A stretch of DNA of 41,459 bases, taken from Klebsiella pneumoniae. Its GTDB lineage: Bacteria; Pseudomonadota; Gammaproteobacteria; Pseudomonadales; Azotimanducaceae. Location: positions 1 to 41,459 of the forward strand of contig CAMAVY010000015.1 of assembly GCA_945861675.1 (NCBI GenBank), written 5' to 3'. The position numbers and the translations under genes were made by a program. This document shows, piece after piece, positions 1 to 7,604 of this stretch (positions within the stretch are counted from its first letter, which is position 1; every line of letters starts with the position of its first letter). The notes under the pieces were generated by a model that was not told where the DNA came from, searched no databases, and saw nothing but the letters and a program-made list of their open reading frames with translations.

Positions 1-1164
1 TCAGCCGCGGCAGTGCCGTACGGCGCCCGCGAACCGTTCGAGACCCATGCGCAGTAGTGCCCGCGGGCAGCCGAAGTTGAAGCGCATGTAGCCTGCGCGG
101 CCAAACTGCGCGCCGTTCGACAGGCCAAGACCTTGCTGTTCGAAAAAGCCGCCCGGATCGGACAAGCCGAGCGAGCGAACGTCGATCCATGCGAGGTAAG
201 TGCCCTCGACATGACTTAACGAGAGTCCCAGCGCGGCGATCTCGTCGGCCAGCACATCGCGATTGCCGCGTAGATAGACCAGCAGTTCCGGCAGCCAGGT
301 CGACTCATCGCGCCAGGCGGCTTCCGTTGCGACATACGCAAGTGGCCCGATGCTGGGCACGAGGCCGAGGCGTGAGTCGCGGTAGCGCTGGCGCAACGCG
401 GCATTTGGAATGATGGCCACGCCGCAACCGACGCCGGGCACGTTATAGGCCTTGGTCGGTGCAAGCAGGGTGATGGATGCATCTGCAATCGCGCGATCAA
501 GGCTCGCAATCGGTATGTGCTGCGCGCCCGGTTCGAGAATCAGCGGGCAGTGAATCTCATCGGAGCAGATGACGATGTCGTTGCGTTTGCAGAAGTCCGC
601 GAGCATGTGCAGCTCTGGTCTCGTGTACACGCGCCCCGTCGGGTTCTGTGGATTGCAGAACAGCAGCAGCCGCGTGCGCCGGGTGACGGCCGCCTGCAGC
701 CGCTCGAAGTCCATCTCCCAGCGTCGGCCATCGCCGGCAGCCAGATCGACGAACACCGGCGTGCGGCCGGCGTGTTCCGGTGTATGCAGGAAAGGGTGGT
801 ACACGGGTACGGGTACCAGCACATCGTCGCCGCGCTCACCCACGGCGTGCGCTGCCATGTTGAACCCGGCAACCACGGCTGGAATGAACACGATCCAGTC
901 TTCGTGCACGGCCCAGCTGTATTCGCGTGCGAGCCAGGCCTGCGCGGCTTCGATCGCGCTGTCAGGCGCTTCGGTGTAGCCCAGCACGCCTCGGTCCAGT
1001 CGCGCACGAAGCGCAGCCAGAATGCCTGGCGCGGTATGGAAGTCCATGTCGGCGACCCAGAACGGCAGGATGTCGCGCCCGGCGTACCTGCCCCACTTCG
1101 TTGAGCTGGTGCCGGTGCGGTCGGGCTGCTGATCGAAATCGAAGGTCGGCACGGGATCGGTCAC
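1..1164 (-). CDS. PatB/MalY-type pyridoxal-phosphate C-S lyase (cystathionine beta-lyase-like aminotransferase)
   Basis: Fold-type I PLP enzyme of the MalY/PatB group, which cleaves the C-S bond of cystathionine or other cysteine conjugates to give pyruvate and ammonia. About 387 residues, close to the family length. Seen: the N-terminal FDFD..DR.GT..TKW block at 8-23, FWVADMDF at 35-42, the NPQNPTGR loop near 171-178, the SDEIH strand at 201-205 (Asp for the pyridine nitrogen) and the PTKAYN Schiff-base lysine at about 238. I chose a GTG start at 1164 because it sits just before the conserved N-terminal block. Longer in-frame starts (ATG at 1239 or 1236, TTG at 1260) would run over the divergent grxD promoter. 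An AGGA lies 12 bases upstream of the GTG, so the start is only moderately certain. Substrate (cystathionine or another conjugate) cannot be told from sequence. Confidence 0.85.
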   Translation of the reverse strand: MTDPVPTFDFDQQPDRTGTSSTKWGRYAGRDILPFWVADMDFHTAPGILAALRARLDRGVLGYTEAPDSAIEAAQAWLAREYSWAVHEDWIVFIPAVVAGFNMAAHAVGERGDDVLVPVPVYHPFLHTPEHAGRTPVFVDLAAGDGRRWEMDFERLQAAVTRRTRLLLFCNPQNPTGRVYTRPELHMLADFCKRNDIVICSDEIHCPLILEPGAQHIPIASLDRAIADASITLLAPTKAYNVPGVGCGVAIIPNAALRQRYRDSRLGLVPSIGPLAYVATEAAWRDESTWLPELLVYLRGNRDVLADEIAALGLSLSHVEGTYLAWIDVRSLGLSDPGGFFEQQGLGLSNGAQFGRAGYMRFNFGCPRALLRMGLERFAGAVRHCRG

Positions 1165-1220
1165 GAGATTGCGTGATCCTGTTGCGAGATCGGTCGACCA
1201 TGCCCGACTCAGCTTGCGGC

Positions 1221-1226
1221 TACAAT
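1221..1226 (+). promoter_or_regulatory. -10 element of grxD promoter (TACAAT)
   Basis: GGCTACAATC sits 34 bases before the grxD ATG. The same TACAAT-C form precedes serA and serC in this window. No convincing -35 hexamer is visible at the usual spacing. Confidence 0.45.
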
Positions 1227-1259
1227 CAGCCGTCATCATTTCGTTTCGGAGTCTGCGCA

Positions 1260-1598
1260 ATGGACATTCTGGAAACCATCAAGGAGCAGATCGCGGCCAA
1301 CCCGATCCTGCTCTTCATGAAAGGTTCACCGAACGCGCCGCAGTGCGGGTTCTCCGCGCAGACGGTGCAGTGCCTCATGGCCTGCAACGAGCGCTTTGCC
1401 TATGTCGACATTCTGTCGAACCCGGAAATCCGGGCAAAGCTGCCTGAGTACTCGAACTGGCCCACGTTCCCGCAGTTGTACGTCGAGGGCGAGCTGGTCG
1501 GCGGCTGCGACATCATCACGGAGATGTATCAGTCCGGCGAACTGGCGCCGCTGATCAAAGAAGCCGCAGATCGCGCCCGGGCCAGTCAGGCCGGCTGA
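1260..1598 (+). CDS. grxD: Monothiol glutaredoxin Grx4 (CGFS type)
   Basis: Cytosolic monothiol glutaredoxin of the Grx4/GrxD class, which binds a glutathione-ligated [2Fe-2S] cluster as a dimer and works in iron-sulfur cluster trafficking. 112 residues, the usual size. Seen: the C29-G-F-S32 active site, the preceding MKGSP segment (20-24), the WPTFPQLYV cis-proline segment and the GGCDI glutathione-binding turn. The ATG at 1260 opens directly on the typical MDxxExIKEQI N-terminus. It is divergent from the C-S lyase gene and convergent with rnt. grxD near rnt is a known gammaproteobacterial neighbourhood. Identification is firm. Confidence 0.97.
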   Translation: MDILETIKEQIAANPILLFMKGSPNAPQCGFSAQTVQCLMACNERFAYVDILSNPEIRAKLPEYSNWPTFPQLYVEGELVGGCDIITEMYQSGELAPLIKEAADRARASQAG

Positions 1599-1610
1599 TC
1601 TCGTGCGCAT

Positions 1611-1638
1611 CGAGCGGCCCGTTTACGTGGGTCGCTCG
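1611..1638 (+). terminator. Hairpin downstream of grxD
   Basis: CGAGCGGCCC at 1611-1620 pairs with GGGTCGCTCG at 1629-1638 (10 pairs, one G-U) around an 8-base loop. It lies 13 bases after the grxD stop, between convergent grxD and rnt. No U-tract follows, so termination is an inference. Confidence 0.4.
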
Positions 1639-1681
1639 GCCATTGGCGGGTGGCTATGAGCCCGTAGCAGATCGCGGTTGT

Positions 1682-2362
1682 CTAGCGGCGCGTCAGCGGC
1701 CAGCCGCCGAGATGCTTGAAGCGGTTCACCATGGCGCAGAACAACTCGGCCGTCTTCTCGGTGTCGTAGCGTGCGCTATGTGCCTCTTCGCTGCTGAACT
1801 CGATTGCGGCTGCGTCGCAGGCACGCCGCAACACGGTCTGGCCGTACACCAATGCGGCGAGCGTCGCGGTATCAAATGACGAGAACGGGTGGAACGGATT
1901 GCGCTTGATCTGCGCTCGGCTAACTGCCGCGCGCAGGAAGCCGTGGTCGAAGGCGGCGTTGTGCGCCACGACCACGGCACGCTGGCAGCCCTGCTTGCGA
2001 ACTGCGCGGCGCACGGCTCTGAAGAGGTCGGTAATGGCCTCGTGTTCGTCAACCGCAAAGCGGAACGGATGCCACGGATCAATGCCGGTGAATGCCAGTG
2101 CCTGTGGATCCAGGCGCGCGTTCGGAAACGGTTTCACGTGGTGAAAGATTACCGCGCCGGGCACCAGGTCGCCGTTGGCGTCCATGTCGATGATGCTTGC
2201 GCCGATCTCGAGCAGCGCGTCGGTCTCGGCTTCGAAGCCGCCGGTTTCGACATCGATGACGACCGGCAGGAAACCGCGAAAGCGCCGTGCGAGTGCGGTG
2301 GTCTTCTGCTCCCCTTCAGATTCGTCGCCTGTATCGCTGTCTTCGTCCTGCTCATCGCTCAC
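1682..2362 (-). CDS. rnt: Ribonuclease T (DEDDh 3'-5' exoribonuclease)
   Basis: RNase T trims the 3' ends of tRNA (CCA turnover), 5S/23S rRNA and other small RNAs as a homodimer. 226 residues. Seen: the first exonuclease motif VIDVETGG with Asp37 and Glu39, the FTGIDPWHPFR segment, AHNAAFDHGFL with the second Asp, and the HSARYDTEKTAELF segment carrying the final His and Asp. The GTG start at 2362 is preceded by AAAGG eight bases upstream and gives the normal family length. The frame continues upstream to 2509 but that part is not conserved sequence. The first 20 residues are strongly acidic, which is not typical and may be lineage-specific. Divergent from the MotY-like gene. Confidence 0.95.
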   Translation of the reverse strand: MSDEQDEDSDTGDESEGEQKTTALARRFRGFLPVVIDVETGGFEAETDALLEIGASIIDMDANGDLVPGAVIFHHVKPFPNARLDPQALAFTGIDPWHPFRFAVDEHEAITDLFRAVRRAVRKQGCQRAVVVAHNAAFDHGFLRAAVSRAQIKRNPFHPFSSFDTATLAALVYGQTVLRRACDAAAIEFSSEEAHSARYDTEKTAELFCAMVNRFKHLGGWPLTRR

Positions 2363-2511
2363 GCGATTGGCCTTTGGTCTGCTGATGGTCAACCTTAGCA
2401 AACACGCGGTGCCGGCCGGACATTTCCGTTCGACCACGCCTGCAATTGGCGTGGCTGCGTGGATTGGCCGGCCCTCATGTATCCGCCGGCGGTGCCGATA
2501 AGCAGGCATCG

Positions 2512-3498
2512 ATGCAATGGAATGCCCGCATGTCAGGTACTTCTATTCGCCCGCAGCCGATGCCGCGTGGCAATGAGCGATTGAGTGTGTGTGCACCACA
2601 CGCACCGGCGTTGCTGTGCTGCATCGTGCTGGCGTTGACAGCAGCCCGCAGTTCAGCCGCGCAGCTTGATATGGCCGCGCTCCTTGAGGGTCAATGGGTG
2701 AGTGTTGAGCACGCCGGCGACTGCGCGCTGCGGCGTGACATCGTCGGCGTTGGCGCTGCGGAGTTCACGCGCAGCGCCAGCAGGCGAGAACAGTTTTCGC
2801 TGCATCTGCGCCAGCAGCTCCCGGAAGGTGATGTGCAGGTCACTGCTGCCGCGCCGCCCTGGCACCGGCGTTATCCGCTCGATAGCCATCTGACGACGCT
2901 GCAGCGACCCGCTGACGGGCGAACTTTGGTGCTGTCGATGCGCGAGAGCACCGCGCTGCGTGCGGCCATGGCAGACGGCATGGTCGGGGCATTCTCATCG
3001 GATGCGTCGCCTGCGCGCGGTTGGCCGGTACCGGTAAGCGAATTTGCCGACGCCCACGCGCGCTTCAAGCGCTGCATTGCGACGTTGCCGGAAGCAAACG
3101 ATGCAGCGCGTGGGGCGCTTGCGCGCGACAAGGCGAACAGTAAGCGCGGCGCCCGCGCAAACCTTGTGCGCGCGCGGGTGCTGTTCGCAGATACGACAAC
3201 AGCGCTGAACAACGCGGGACGCAAAGTGCTGCGCAATGTGCTGGCGAAGTACCACGGTGCGCCGCCTGTGCGTCGGGTGGTCGTGGCCGGCTACAGCGAC
3301 GACGCGGGCGATGCCGTGCGCAATCGAACGCTGTCGCAGCAACGTGCACAGGAAGTCACGGCGTTCCTGATGGCGGGCGGCATTCCGGCGGACAAGATCG
3401 GCGTGCATTACTTCGGCGACAACTTTCCCGTGGCAGACAGTCTGTCTTCTGCGGGTCGAGCCGCGAATCGACGCGCCACAGTCCAGCTGGAACGCTGA
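2512..3498 (+). CDS. MotY-like OmpA-family outer-membrane/peptidoglycan-binding protein
   Basis: Secreted protein with a C-terminal OmpA-like peptidoglycan-binding domain. Seen: a hydrophobic signal segment (ALLCCIVLALTAARSSAA) followed by a beta-rich N-terminal domain containing GDCALRRDIVGVGAAEF, which resembles the CRLSHxIPGYGxAxF motif of MotY. The C-terminal domain has VLFADTTTALNNAGRKVLRNV, VAGYSDD and LSQQRAQEVTAFL...GI, the core OmpA signature. MotY anchors the sodium-type flagellar stator, and rnt and motY are near neighbours in Pseudomonas as I recall. No flagellar gene lies in the window, so the function is an inference. The start is uncertain: ATG at 2512 has AGG five bases upstream, but ATG at 2530 or 2560 would give a shorter, more usual signal peptide. 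Confidence 0.7.
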   Translation: MQWNARMSGTSIRPQPMPRGNERLSVCAPHAPALLCCIVLALTAARSSAAQLDMAALLEGQWVSVEHAGDCALRRDIVGVGAAEFTRSASRREQFSLHLRQQLPEGDVQVTAAAPPWHRRYPLDSHLTTLQRPADGRTLVLSMRESTALRAAMADGMVGAFSSDASPARGWPVPVSEFADAHARFKRCIATLPEANDAARGALARDKANSKRGARANLVRARVLFADTTTALNNAGRKVLRNVLAKYHGAPPVRRVVVAGYSDDAGDAVRNRTLSQQRAQEVTAFLMAGGIPADKIGVHYFGDNFPVADSLSSAGRAANRRATVQLER

Positions 3499-3755
3499 TG
3501 CGCGTCTCGGCCTGCTTGTGATTGTCAGGGCCAGCGAGCGCCGGGCGCGGCTACCATAGGCGCTGTTGCGAGCCTGTCTGAGCAATGAACGGCGCAGGGC
3601 GCCGCATATGCGTGGCAGCGTATCTGGACCGCCGAACACGTGGCGCGCCTGTGCGTCGCAGTGCATGTGACGCGCATGCATGGCGCGGAGTGTGTGAACC
3701 GATCAGCAGGCTGTTTCGGCAACAGGTTCACGGGGATGACACAGTCGGAGCAGGC
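3499..3755. other. Intergenic region and murI leader
   Basis: No gene is supported here. A frame in phase with murI extends upstream to 3585, but it has no conserved sequence. A small structure lies just before murI: GTGAACC at 3694-3700 can pair with GGTTCAC at 3725-3731, with a competing inner hairpin CTGTT-TCGGC-AACAG at 3711-3725. It ends 25 bases before the murI ATG. No clear -10/-35 pair was found. Confidence 0.4.
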
Positions 3756-4625
3756 ATGATTGGGGTATTCGATTCTGGGTTTGGCGGGCTGACTGTGCTG
3801 GCGGCGCTCGAGGCGCACCTGCCGCAGTTCGACTACCTGTTTCTTGCCGATAGTGCGCGTAACCCCTATGGCGCGCGCAGTCACGACGTGATTCACAGCT
3901 ACACGCTGGAAGCGGTCGAGTGGCTGTTCGAGCAAGGCTGTGTTGTGGTCCTGCTGGCCTGCAATACGGCCTCGGCAAGAGCGCTGCGCGACATTCAGCA
4001 ACTGCACCTGCCGAAGCACAGACCGGATCGCCGTGTGCTTGGCGTAGTGCGCCCCTCGGTCGAAGCGCTTGCTGGTTTGCCGGTCGGCGCGTTGCCGGGC
4101 GTCACGCCGCCGTCAGACGCCCACGATGTAGTGGCCGTGTTTGCCACGGAAGGCACGGTTGCGTCGAACTCCTATGCGCTCGAACTGCAGAAGTTCGCAC
4201 CGCGCCTGACGCTGATTCAGCAGGCCTGCCCCATGTGGGTCTCGTTGGTCGAAGCCGGCGAACTGGAAGGCGCGGGTGCGGAGTTCTTTCTGCATCGCTA
4301 CCTTGATCCGGTGCTTGCGGCGCCCGTGCCGCCGCGGCGGATACTGCTCGGCTGTACGCACTATCCGCTGTTGCTGCCCGGCATACGCAGGCTGGTACCG
4401 GAAGACATCGAGATCGTCGTACAGGGCGGTGAAGTTGCGGCGCGGTTCAGCGACTGGCTGCAGCGCCACCCCGAGTTTGCCGCGCGGCTGTCGCGCGGCG
4501 GGCAGCGGCGTTTTGCAACAACCGACGATCCAAGCTGGTTCGCAGCGCGCGGTGCCCGCATGCTTGGCCGCGCCATCGATGTCGAGCGTGCGCAGTTGTT
4601 GCCGGTGGGTCGCGCGCCACGCTGA
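3756..4625 (+). CDS. murI: Glutamate racemase
   Basis: Cofactor-independent racemase that makes D-glutamate for peptidoglycan. 289 residues. Seen: the FDSGFGGL motif at 5-12 with the catalytic-site Asp and Ser, ADSARNPYG at 31-39 (the family usually has D[TS]xxxPYG), the first catalytic cysteine in LACNTAS (Cys69), and the second in LGCTHYPLL (Cys200). The ATG at 3756 is preceded by GGAG at five-base spacing and places the FDSG motif where the family has it. It is transcribed alone, followed by a hairpin and then proS. Confidence 0.96.
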   Translation: MIGVFDSGFGGLTVLAALEAHLPQFDYLFLADSARNPYGARSHDVIHSYTLEAVEWLFEQGCVVVLLACNTASARALRDIQQLHLPKHRPDRRVLGVVRPSVEALAGLPVGALPGVTPPSDAHDVVAVFATEGTVASNSYALELQKFAPRLTLIQQACPMWVSLVEAGELEGAGAEFFLHRYLDPVLAAPVPPRRILLGCTHYPLLLPGIRRLVPEDIEIVVQGGEVAARFSDWLQRHPEFAARLSRGGQRRFATTDDPSWFAARGARMLGRAIDVERAQLLPVGRAPR

Positions 4626-4631
4626 GGGCGG

Positions 4632-4668
4632 AGTGCCGTCTGGTAGACAGCGCGCGGTCGACGGCACT
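4632..4668 (+). terminator. Inverted repeat downstream of murI
   Basis: AGTGCCGTC (4632-4640) and GACGGCACT (4660-4668) form a perfect 9-bp stem with a 19-base loop, seven bases after the murI stop. It is followed only by TT, so it may be a weak terminator or a processing site. Confidence 0.4.
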
Positions 4669-4789
4669 TTACGGGCGGTTCGTGCATTCCCTGTTTCTGC
4701 CTTGTCTGTTTCTGCGCTGTCCGGATCGGCATTGGCCCCTTATCTTGCGGCTTCCATTTTTCTGTCTTGCCAAACACTGAGAGTCTTCA

Positions 4790-6331
4790 ATGAGTCGCGA
4801 AGAACGCAACGCAATCAGCCCCACTCGTGCGGCCAACTACTCCGAGTGGTACCAGCAGATCATCCGTGCGGCCGACATGGCCGAGAACTCACCGGTGCGG
4901 GGTTGCATGGTCATCAAGCCCTACGGCTATGCGGTCTGGGAGAACATACAGCGCGCGCTGGATGACATGTTCAAGGCAACCGGGCATCAGAACGCGTACT
5001 TTCCATTGTTCATTCCGCTGTCGTTTCTCGAAAAGGAAGCGGCGCACGTCGAGGGCTTTGCAAAAGAGTGCGCGGTGGTCACCCATCATCGTCTTGAGAT
5101 GGGGCCTGACGGCCGTTTGATTCCGGCCGGCGAACTGGAAGAGCCTCTGGTTGTGCGGCCGACCTCTGAAACGATCATTGGTGATGCGTTCTCGCGCTGG
5201 GCGCAGAGCTATCGCGATCTGCCCTTGCTCATCAATCAGTGGGCAAACGTTGTGCGCTGGGAGATGCGCACGCGCTTGTTCCTGCGCACCAGCGAGTTTC
5301 TCTGGCAGGAAGGCCATACCGCGCATGCGGACAGCGCCGAGGCCGTGGAAGAAACCATGCGCATGCTGGATGTGTATGCCGACTTTGCCGAGAACTGGAT
5401 GGCCATGCCGGTGATCAAGGGCGAGAAGACGGCAGGCGAGCGCTTCCCTGGCGCGGTGCAGACCTTCTGTATCGAAGCCATGATGCAGGACCGCAAGGCG
5501 CTACAGGCGGGCACCAGTCACTTCCTGGGCCAGAACTTCTCGCGGGCAAGCAATATCCGGTTTCTGGATCGCAACGGCCAGCACGAGTTCGCCTGGACCA
5601 CCAGTTGGGGTGTATCCACGCGGCTGATCGGTGGCTTGTTGATGACGCACGCCGATGACGACGGCGTAGTGATGCCGCCGAAGCTGGCGCCGACCCATGT
5701 GGTCATCGTGCCGGTGATTCACAACGAAACCGTGCGCGCAGGTGTGCTTGAGTACTGCGAGAAACTGGCCGCCGAGCTGCGCAGTCAGCGCTTCGGCGAT
5801 CGAGCACTGCAGGTGCAGGTCGACAAACGTGAAGAACGCAGCGGCGAGAAAGTCTGGTACTGGATCAAGAAGGGTGTGCCGTTGCGGCTCGAGATCGGGC
5901 CGCGCGACATCGAGAAGGACGCCGTGTTCATGGGGCGGCGCGATCGCAGTCCGAAGGAAAAGGAGGCGGTGCCGCGCGCGCAATTCGTCGCCACGGTCAC
6001 CGCAGTACTGCAGGACATTCAGGACGGCATGCTGGCGCGCGCAATTGCGCATCGCAGCGAACACATGCGCGAGTTCGACGATGCCGACGCGTTTCGCGCC
6101 TGGTTCACGCCTGCGCGCCAGGACGACAACCTGCCACCGCCGATCCATGCGGGCTTTGCGGTCACGCACTTCTCCGGTGAAGTCGAGTTGGAGCAGAAGA
6201 TCAAGGACGAACTGTCGGTCACGGTGCGCTGCATTCCGCTGCAGGATCCCTATGGGAAGGAGGGTTCGGGCGTCTGTCCGTTCACTGGCAAACCCAGTGC
6301 ACGACGTGTGGTGTGGGCGAAGTCCTATTGA
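4790..6331 (+). CDS. proS: Prolyl-tRNA synthetase, short archaeal/eukaryal-type (ProS type 3)
   Basis: Class II aminoacyl-tRNA synthetase charging tRNA-Pro. 513 residues. Seen: motif 2 region VVRPTSETIIGDAF then RWEMRTRLFLRTSEFLWQEGHTAHA, motif 3 region WTTSWGVSTRLIGGLLMTHADDDG followed by VMPPKLAP, an anticodon-binding domain (HVVIVPVI onward) and the C-terminal domain ending ARRVVWAKSY. It lacks the ~180-residue INS editing insertion between motifs 2 and 3 that marks the usual gammaproteobacterial ProRS of about 570 residues, so it is the archaeal/eukaryal-type enzyme. The ATG at 4790 opens on the typical EERNAIS...NYSEWYQ N-terminus; GAGAG lies six bases upstream. Its 3' end faces nth across a cluster of hairpins. 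Confidence 0.95.
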   Translation: MSREERNAISPTRAANYSEWYQQIIRAADMAENSPVRGCMVIKPYGYAVWENIQRALDDMFKATGHQNAYFPLFIPLSFLEKEAAHVEGFAKECAVVTHHRLEMGPDGRLIPAGELEEPLVVRPTSETIIGDAFSRWAQSYRDLPLLINQWANVVRWEMRTRLFLRTSEFLWQEGHTAHADSAEAVEETMRMLDVYADFAENWMAMPVIKGEKTAGERFPGAVQTFCIEAMMQDRKALQAGTSHFLGQNFSRASNIRFLDRNGQHEFAWTTSWGVSTRLIGGLLMTHADDDGVVMPPKLAPTHVVIVPVIHNETVRAGVLEYCEKLAAELRSQRFGDRALQVQVDKREERSGEKVWYWIKKGVPLRLEIGPRDIEKDAVFMGRRDRSPKEKEAVPRAQFVATVTAVLQDIQDGMLARAIAHRSEHMREFDDADAFRAWFTPARQDDNLPPPIHAGFAVTHFSGEVELEQKIKDELSVTVRCIPLQDPYGKEGSGVCPFTGKPSARRVVWAKSY

Positions 6332-6410
6332 TGGCCGTCAGTGCGGGTGATGGTCGGCAGCGCCGCTGCTGCTTGATTGTCCCGGTGTTGACGCGCCTCT
6401 GAGTACCCTC

Positions 6411-6459
6411 TGAACAAGCCGCTCCTGCGGCTTGTTCAGGTCGGAGCGCTTTGCGCTCC
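6411..6459. terminator. Two adjacent perfect hairpins between convergent proS and nth
   Basis: TGAACAAGCCGC (6411-6422) pairs perfectly with GCGGCTTGTTCA (6427-6438) around TCCT: a 12-bp stem. Four bases later GGAGCGC (6443-6449) pairs with GCGCTCC (6453-6459) around TTT. A TTTT run follows at 6465-6468. Likely bidirectional terminators for proS and nth. The gap 6332-6528 otherwise holds no gene. Confidence 0.65.
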
Positions 6460-6492
6460 TCGCATTTTCCCCGCGTCTCACGCCTGGAAATG

Positions 6493-6545
6493 GTGGCGCA
6501 CATCCATGCGCCACGCGGGAAGCTCTGTTTACCCAGAGCTTCCCG
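6493..6545. repeat. Two further perfect inverted repeats at the nth 3' end
   Basis: GTGGCGCA (6493-6500) pairs with TGCGCCAC (6507-6514). Immediately after, CGGGAAGCTCTG (6516-6527) pairs with CAGAGCTTCCCG (6534-6545) in a 12-bp stem whose loop holds the nth stop codon. No U-tract follows on either strand. Confidence 0.6.
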
Positions 6546-7179
6546 AAGCAGGCGTCTTCTTCGGGTACTCGCACAGGTCGCTGATTACGCAGTTGGCGCA
6601 ACGTGGCGCACGCGCTGTGCAGGTATAGCGCCCGTGCAGGATCAGCCAGTGGTGCGCGTCGTGCTTGAACTGCGCGGGCGTGAATTTGTCCAGGCGGTCT
6701 TCGACGGCGCGCGGCGTCTTGCCGGCGGCGATGCGTGTGCGGTTGCCCACGCGGAATATGTGCGTATCCACTGCGATGGTGTCAGCGCCGAATGCCGTGT
6801 TCAGCACCACGTTCGCAGTCTTGCGGCCGACGCCGGGCAGGCGCTCAAGCAGTGCACGTTCCTGCGGCACTTCGCCGTTGTGTTGCTCGATCAGCATCGC
6901 GCACGTTGCAACAATGTGTTTGGCCTTGCTGTTGAACAGTCCGATGTGCCGAATGTGTCGCTTGATGCCGTCCTCGCCAAGTGCCAGTAGCGCATCCGGG
7001 GTGTTGGCTTCGGCATACAGCGTGCGCGTGGCCTTGTTCACGCTGATGTCGGTTGCCTGCGCGGACAGCAACACGGCGATGAGCAGCTCGAATGGCGTTT
7101 CGTAGGAAAGCTCGGTGCGCGGTGCCGGGTTGTGCGCCTGCAACCGGGTGTAGATCTCGATGCGTTTCTGCTGGTTCAC
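6529..7179 (-). CDS. nth: Endonuclease III (DNA glycosylase/AP lyase)
   Basis: [4Fe-4S] base-excision repair enzyme that removes oxidised pyrimidines. 216 residues. Seen: the helix-hairpin-helix LPGVGRKTANVV with catalytic Lys120, VDTH with catalytic Asp138, and the cluster ligands Cys187-x6-Cys194-x2-Cys197-x5-Cys203. These four numbers match the E. coli protein as I remember it. The start is GTG at 7179, overlapping the rsxE stop as GTGA, so nth is translationally coupled as the last gene of the metG-rsx operon. rsx-nth linkage is well known in gammaproteobacteria. Confidence 0.97.
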   Translation of the reverse strand: MNQQKRIEIYTRLQAHNPAPRTELSYETPFELLIAVLLSAQATDISVNKATRTLYAEANTPDALLALGEDGIKRHIRHIGLFNSKAKHIVATCAMLIEQHNGEVPQERALLERLPGVGRKTANVVLNTAFGADTIAVDTHIFRVGNRTRIAAGKTPRAVEDRLDKFTPAQFKHDAHHWLILHGRYTCTARAPRCANCVISDLCEYPKKTPASGSSG

Positions 7180-7604
7180 TGCGTTGCGTCTCGTGTGCTG
7201 GCGGCGACGTCTTGTGTTGACGCGTCACCGTCTTGTGTTGACGCGTCACCGTCCTGCGCCGATGCGGCTTGCCCGTTGTCTGTCATTGGTGTGGCCACCA
7301 TCAGTGCAAGCACAACGAGTATGGGCACAGGGCTTGTGTGTCCTGCAAACAACTGCGTTGCACTCAGCCAGCTCCAGCCCATGCTGGCCATCGCCGCCGC
7401 GCTGCACAAGCGAACGAGCTGTGCGAAGCGCGGTGCCAGGCGCTTGCAGACAACACCGGCAAGGCCATCCGCCAGCAGCACGCAGATCGCCAGACCGCAC
7501 AGCGCAGCCCATGCGCTTGAGGCGCGTGCGGACGAGGCCAACAGCAGCGCCATCACCGCGGCGGCGGGGAGGATGGCGCGCAGATTCGGTCGGTAGATGC
7601 TCAT
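7176..7604 (-). CDS. RsxE/RnfE-like membrane protein, truncated and divergent
   Basis: 142 residues, mostly hydrophobic up to about 108 (three or four membrane helices), then a hydrophilic tail of imperfect QDGDAST repeats. Position (after the D-G gene, before nth) and the general pattern identify it as the RsxE slot. Normal RsxE has about 230 residues and six helices. Here the LGLCP segment that carries a membrane [2Fe-2S] cysteine aligns to RAILPAAA without cysteine, and the second helix bundle with its TNC motif is absent or unrecognisable. The ATG at 7604 overlaps the upstream stop (ATGA), and its own stop overlaps the nth GTG (GTGA), so it is kept as a translated frame. The tail is encoded by 21-bp tandem repeats. 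Alternative: an unrelated small membrane protein in the same slot. Confidence 0.6.
   Translation of the reverse strand: MSIYRPNLRAILPAAAVMALLLASSARASSAWAALCGLAICVLLADGLAGVVCKRLAPRFAQLVRLCSAAAMASMGWSWLSATQLFAGHTSPVPILVVLALMVATPMTDNGQAASAQDGDASTQDGDASTQDVAASTRDATQ
7207..7248. repeat. 21-bp tandem repeat in the rsxE 3' end
   Basis: Two near-identical 21-bp units (7207-7227 and 7228-7248, sharing CGTCTTGTGTTGACGCGTCA) followed by a decayed third copy. They encode the QDGDAST repeats of the RsxE tail; 21 bp keeps frame. Confidence 0.9.

Noticed and set aside
1165-1260. Longer N-terminus for the PatB/MalY-type lyase (ATG 1239/1236 or TTG 1260)
   Set aside because: Would cover the divergent grxD promoter and add residues that have no counterpart in the family.
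3585-3755. 57-residue N-terminal extension of MurI
   Set aside because: No conserved residues, a good Shine-Dalgarno precedes ATG 3756, and the family begins right at the FDSG strand.
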